In this document: positions 62,201 through 64,000 of the stretch, one piece after another | How the letters are laid out: each line of letters begins with the position of its first letter | Position numbering within the stretch: position 1 is the stretch's first letter | NCBI RefSeq assembly: GCF_030818905.1 | Contig: NZ_JAUTAZ010000001.1 | Span: forward strand, 992,001 to 1,056,000 | DNA from: Microbacterium sp. SORGH_AS_0888 | GTDB lineage: Bacteria; Actinomycetota; Actinomycetes; Actinomycetales; Microbacteriaceae | Direction of reading: 5' to 3' | Length of the DNA stretch: 64,000 bases | Position numbers and translations under genes: made by a program | Notes under the pieces: model-generated | What the model was told of the DNA's origin: nothing | Databases searched by the model: none | Seen by the model: only the letters and a program-made list of their open reading frames with translations

Positions 62201-62620
62201 GTCGTCCGACGCCTCGGTCGAGCGCAACACGGGAACCCCGGCGGCGATCGCGTGCTGCTTCGCGGTGACCTTGTTGCCCGCCATCTCCAGCACGGACGCG
62301 GGTGGGCCGATGAAGACGATCCCGTTGGCGGCCGCCTTCTCGGCGAGCTCCGGGTTCTCGGAGAGGAAGCCGTAACCGGGGTAGATCGCGTCGGCGCCGG
62401 CCTCGAGCGCGACGCGGATGATCTCGTCGACGTCCAGATACGCGCGGACCGGGTGCCCGCGCTCGCCGATCTCGTAGGACTCGTCGGCCTTCTGCCGGTG
62501 CAGCGATCCGCGATCCTCCCACGGGAAGACGGCGACCGTGCGCGCCCCCACCTCGTAGGCCGCACGGAAGGCGCGGATCGCGATCTCACCGCGGTTGGCG
62601 ACCAGGATCTTCTGGAACAT
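59213..62620 (-). CDS. pyc: Pyruvate carboxylase
   Basis: A 1135-residue biotin enzyme making oxaloacetate from pyruvate. In order: biotin carboxylase domain (KILVANRGEIAIRAFRAA, ATP-grasp with GGGGRGM and the catalytic ENHFE-like EMNPRIQVEHTVTEE), carboxyltransferase domain (LLRGRNTVGYTPRP, RIFDALNDV, HTHDTAGG) and C-terminal biotinyl domain with Lys1098 in EAMKMEA. The ATG at 62620 begins the homology; upstream codons do not. It is divergent from parA, with TAGGCT near 62692 as a possible -10. Confidence 0.97.
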   Translation of the reverse strand: MFQKILVANRGEIAIRAFRAAYEVGARTVAVFPWEDRGSLHRQKADESYEIGERGHPVRAYLDVDEIIRVALEAGADAIYPGYGFLSENPELAEKAAANGIVFIGPPASVLEMAGNKVTAKQHAIAAGVPVLRSTEASDDVDALVAQSDGIGFPIFVKAVAGGGGRGMRRVETKDELAPAIAEAMREAGSAFGDARVFLEQAVQRPRHVEVQILADGAGETVHLFERDCSVQRRHQKVIEIAPAPNLDPRVRADLHRYAVAFARSIGYQNAGTVEFLLETAGPRAGEVVFIEMNPRIQVEHTVTEEVTDVDLVQSQMRIAAGATLEELGLRQEDIQLRGAALQCRITTEDPSQGFRPDTGRITTYRSPGGAGIRLDGGTTAAGSQISPHFDSMLAKLTCRGRDFPAAVARARRALAEFRIRGVSTNIPFLRAVLDDPAFAAGDLSTSFIDERPELLRRDPSRDRATKLLNWLADVTVNRPYGEKPVSVSPGSKLPAIDLSSPPPAAARQRLQELGPAGFARALREQTALAVTETTYRDAHQSLLATRVRTRDLVRVGPHVARMTPQLLSVEAWGGATYDVALRFLAEDPWERLEALREAMPNIPIQMLLRGRNTVGYTPRPVEVTDAFVREAAATGVDVFRIFDALNDVSQMRPAIDSVLETGTTLAEVAVCYTGDLLDPAETLYTLDYYLRLADEIAASGAHVLAVKDMAGLLRPAAAARLVRALRERFDLPVHVHTHDTAGGQLATLLAASAAGADAVDAAAAPLSGTTSQPSLSALVAALAHTDRDTGLDLQAVSDLEPYWEGVRQLYRPFESGLPAPTGRVYHHEIPGGQLSNLRQQAIALGLADDFERIEDMYAAADRILGRIPKVTPSSKVVGDLALALVAADADPADFEQNPQSYDIPDSVVRFMAGELGDLPGGWPEPFRSRVLAGREVSIGVQPISDEERDALAGDADGRRRTLNRLLFPGPAKEFEATREAYGDLSKLGTPDYLYGLKPGEEHVAEIDPGVQLYVGLEAIGEADEKGMRTVMTTLNGQLRPVFVRDRSITVEARPTEKADTSRPGQVAAPFSGVVSLKTAVGETVAAGQAIASIEAMKMEAAITSPVDGVVERLAIPATAQVEAGDLLVVVRPAG

Positions 62621-62720
62621 GCAAGAACCTCGCATCCAGGGAAGGGATGTCGGACGTCCACGCCGACCGTTGCGCGGACCGAGTGTGCTCACAGCCTAGG
62701 GGAAGGTAACGTAGACGATC

Positions 62721-63533
62721 GTGCATGTCCTTTCCGTCAGCTCGCTCAAGGGCGGTGTCGGCAAGACGACCGTCACACTGGGTCTCGCCTCCGCCGCGTT
62801 CGCCCGGGGTGTGCGGACTCTCGTCGTCGACCTCGACCCGCAGTCCGACGTGTCCACCGGCATGGACATCCAGGTCGCGGGGCGCCTGAACATCGCCGAC
62901 GTGCTGGCCAACCCGAAGGAGAAGGTGGTCCGCCAGGCCATCACCTCCAGCGGCTGGACCAAGGTCCATCCCGGCACGATCGACGTGCTCATCGGCAGCC
63001 CGTCGGCCATCAACTTCGATGGGCCGCACCCGAGCGTCCGCGACGTGTGGAAGCTCGAGGAGGCCCTCGCGGGCGTCGAGGCCGACTACGACCTCGTGCT
63101 CATCGACTGCGCACCCTCCCTGAACGCGCTCACCCGCACCGCGTGGGCCGCGAGCGACCGCGTGGTCGTGGTCACCGAGCCGGGCCTGTTCTCGGTCGCC
63201 GCCGCCGACCGCGCACTGCGGGCGATCGAGGAGATCCGTCGCGGGCTCTCACCGCGGCTGCAGCCGCTGGGCATCGTCGTCAACCGCGTGCGACCGCAGT
63301 CGATCGAGCACCAGTTCCGTATCAAGGAGCTGCGCGACATGTTCGGGCCGCTCGTGCTCTCCCCCCAGCTGCCGGAGCGAACCTCGCTGCAGCAGGCCCA
63401 GGGAGCGGCCAAGCCGCTGCACATCTGGCCGGGCGAGTCGGCACAGGAGCTCGCGGGCGACTTCGACGCGCTGCTGGACCGCATCATGCGCATCGGCCGC
63501 ATCCCGTCCCCCGAGGACACCCCCGCGTCCTGA
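62721..63533 (+). CDS. ParA-family ATPase
   Basis: A 270-residue partition-type ATPase. Deviant Walker [21 protein letters not shown], Walker A' VVDLDPQSDVSTGMD and Walker B DLVLIDCAPSLNALT are intact. No ParB partner or parS site is nearby, so it is an orphan ParA rather than the origin partition protein. The GTG at 62721 has TAACGT about 8 nt upstream. It converges on the MerR gene, and in actinobacteria this ParA often occurs beside such a MerR regulator. Confidence 0.93.
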   Translation: MHVLSVSSLKGGVGKTTVTLGLASAAFARGVRTLVVDLDPQSDVSTGMDIQVAGRLNIADVLANPKEKVVRQAITSSGWTKVHPGTIDVLIGSPSAINFDGPHPSVRDVWKLEEALAGVEADYDLVLIDCAPSLNALTRTAWAASDRVVVVTEPGLFSVAAADRALRAIEEIRRGLSPRLQPLGIVVNRVRPQSIEHQFRIKELRDMFGPLVLSPQLPERTSLQQAQGAAKPLHIWPGESAQELAGDFDALLDRIMRIGRIPSPEDTPAS

Positions 63534-63655
63534 CGCGCCCCGTCATCCCCGTTCCTCCTTGCGAAGGCGCACGCGCATCACGAATACACATCCGATCAAC
63601 GCGCTCGGATGTGGAGTCGGTGAGGGGATGTGGACTCGCGGGACGGTGACGCGGG

Positions 63656-64000
63656 TCAGGCCGTACGGCGCGCGCGGCGCGCTGCCAGCTCGTCGGCCTG
63701 ATCGGGAGACTGCGGGTCGAAGTCCACGAGCGTCGACTCGACCTCGCGAAGCACCTTGCCGACGGCGATGCCGAAGACGCCCTGCCCGCGGCTCACGAGG
63801 TCGATGACCTCGTCGTTCGACGTGCACAGGTACACCGAGGCGCCATCGCTCATGAGCGTCGTGCCCGTCAGGTCACGGATGCCCGCGGCGCGCAGCTGCT
63901 CGACAGCGGTCCGGATCTGCTGCAGCGAGATGCCGGTGTCCAGCAGTCGCTTGACGAGCTTCAGGACGAGGATGTCGCGGAAGCCGTAGAGCCGCTGGGA
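63656..64000 (-). CDS. MerR-family transcriptional regulator (N-terminus outside window)
   Basis: The last 114 codons of a gene that continues past the right edge. Visible residues begin SQRLYGFRDILVLKLVKRLL, the second half of a MerR winged HTH, followed by GISLQQIRTAVEQLRAAGI and a C-terminal domain ending in Arg-rich residues. The C-terminal part resembles Rv1828-type regulators, which act near the FHA protein GarA. The effector is unknown. Confidence 0.85.
   Translation of the reverse strand, partial: SQRLYGFRDILVLKLVKRLLDTGISLQQIRTAVEQLRAAGIRDLTGTTLMSDGASVYLCTSNDEVIDLVSRGQGVFGIAVGKVLREVESTLVDFDPQSPDQADELAARRARRTA

Noticed and set aside
59612..63649. A 1345-codon open frame on the plus strand opposite pyruvate carboxylase
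   Set aside because: It is antisense to pyc, has the Arg/Gly/Asp-rich composition of a GC-biased shadow frame, and overlaps parA in another frame.

Overview
The window is high-GC, gene-dense chromosomal DNA of an actinobacterium, most likely Microbacterium or a close genus of the Microbacteriaceae. Gene content and order match the conserved actinobacterial block that in Mycobacterium tuberculosis runs roughly from wag31/ftsZ through the dcw cluster, idsA2, Rv2175c, pknL, aroG and fadD15 to ctaE-qcrCAB and ctaC. There is a bcc-aa3 respiratory chain, no ftsA, a Wag31-type DivIVA, SepF and a PASTA kinase. I see no rRNA, tRNA, CRISPR array, prophage or insertion sequence. No gap between genes exceeds about 220 bp; the longest are 3517-3733, 495-681, 35034-35207 and 55045-55212.

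Layout. (1) 1-7806, accessory catabolism: a DksA-like protein, a CDA-fold deaminase, an IclR regulator and an APC permease on the minus strand, divergent from a second APC permease, a copper amine oxidase with a histidine-rich tail and a small membrane protein. (2) 7837-9831: a 5'-3' exonuclease and trpD. (3) 9931-19459, respiration: ctaE-qcrC-qcrA-qcrB on plus and ctaC-ctaD-ctaF on minus, separated by an HpxO-like urate hydroxylase and a PP2C phosphatase. (4) 19614-30152, housekeeping: erpA, an M20 peptidase, a DUF3043 protein, pyrD, nrdR, hisD, a membrane protein, dnaE and a NUDIX hydrolase. (5) 30173-47844, the dcw cluster, all minus strand, transcribed from mraZ through rsmH, an ftsL-like gene, ftsI, murF, mraY, murD, ftsW, murG, murC, ftsQ, ftsZ, yggS, sepF, yggT, divIVA, lspA to rluD. 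murE is missing between ftsI and murF. (6) 48025-57559: DUF3040, a polyprenyl synthase, an Rv2175c-like protein, the PASTA kinase, class II DAHP synthase, an acyltransferase, an ROK kinase, an acyl-CoA synthetase and peptide deformylase. (7) 57567-64000: a MinD/EspI-like ATPase, pyruvate carboxylase, a ParA ATPase and a MerR regulator cut by the window end.

Four patterns stand out. Five genes (iclR, the M20 peptidase, DUF3043, ftsZ, aroG) are each broken by what reads as a single inserted base. Since ftsZ is among them, base-level sequence error is the likeliest explanation, and I annotate these as whole genes with a frameshift. About ten genes have a TANNNT-like hexamer 6-7 nt before the start codon and no Shine-Dalgarno sequence, which suggests leaderless transcription. 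The mraZ promoter region carries a 10-bp-period array of GTGGAG boxes, the expected MraZ operator. The ftsQ-ftsZ gap carries an AT-rich dyad over a good -10 element.

I did not find a convincing new multi-gene system. The most unusual locus is the copper amine oxidase with its repeat-encoded His tail beside a His-motif membrane protein.
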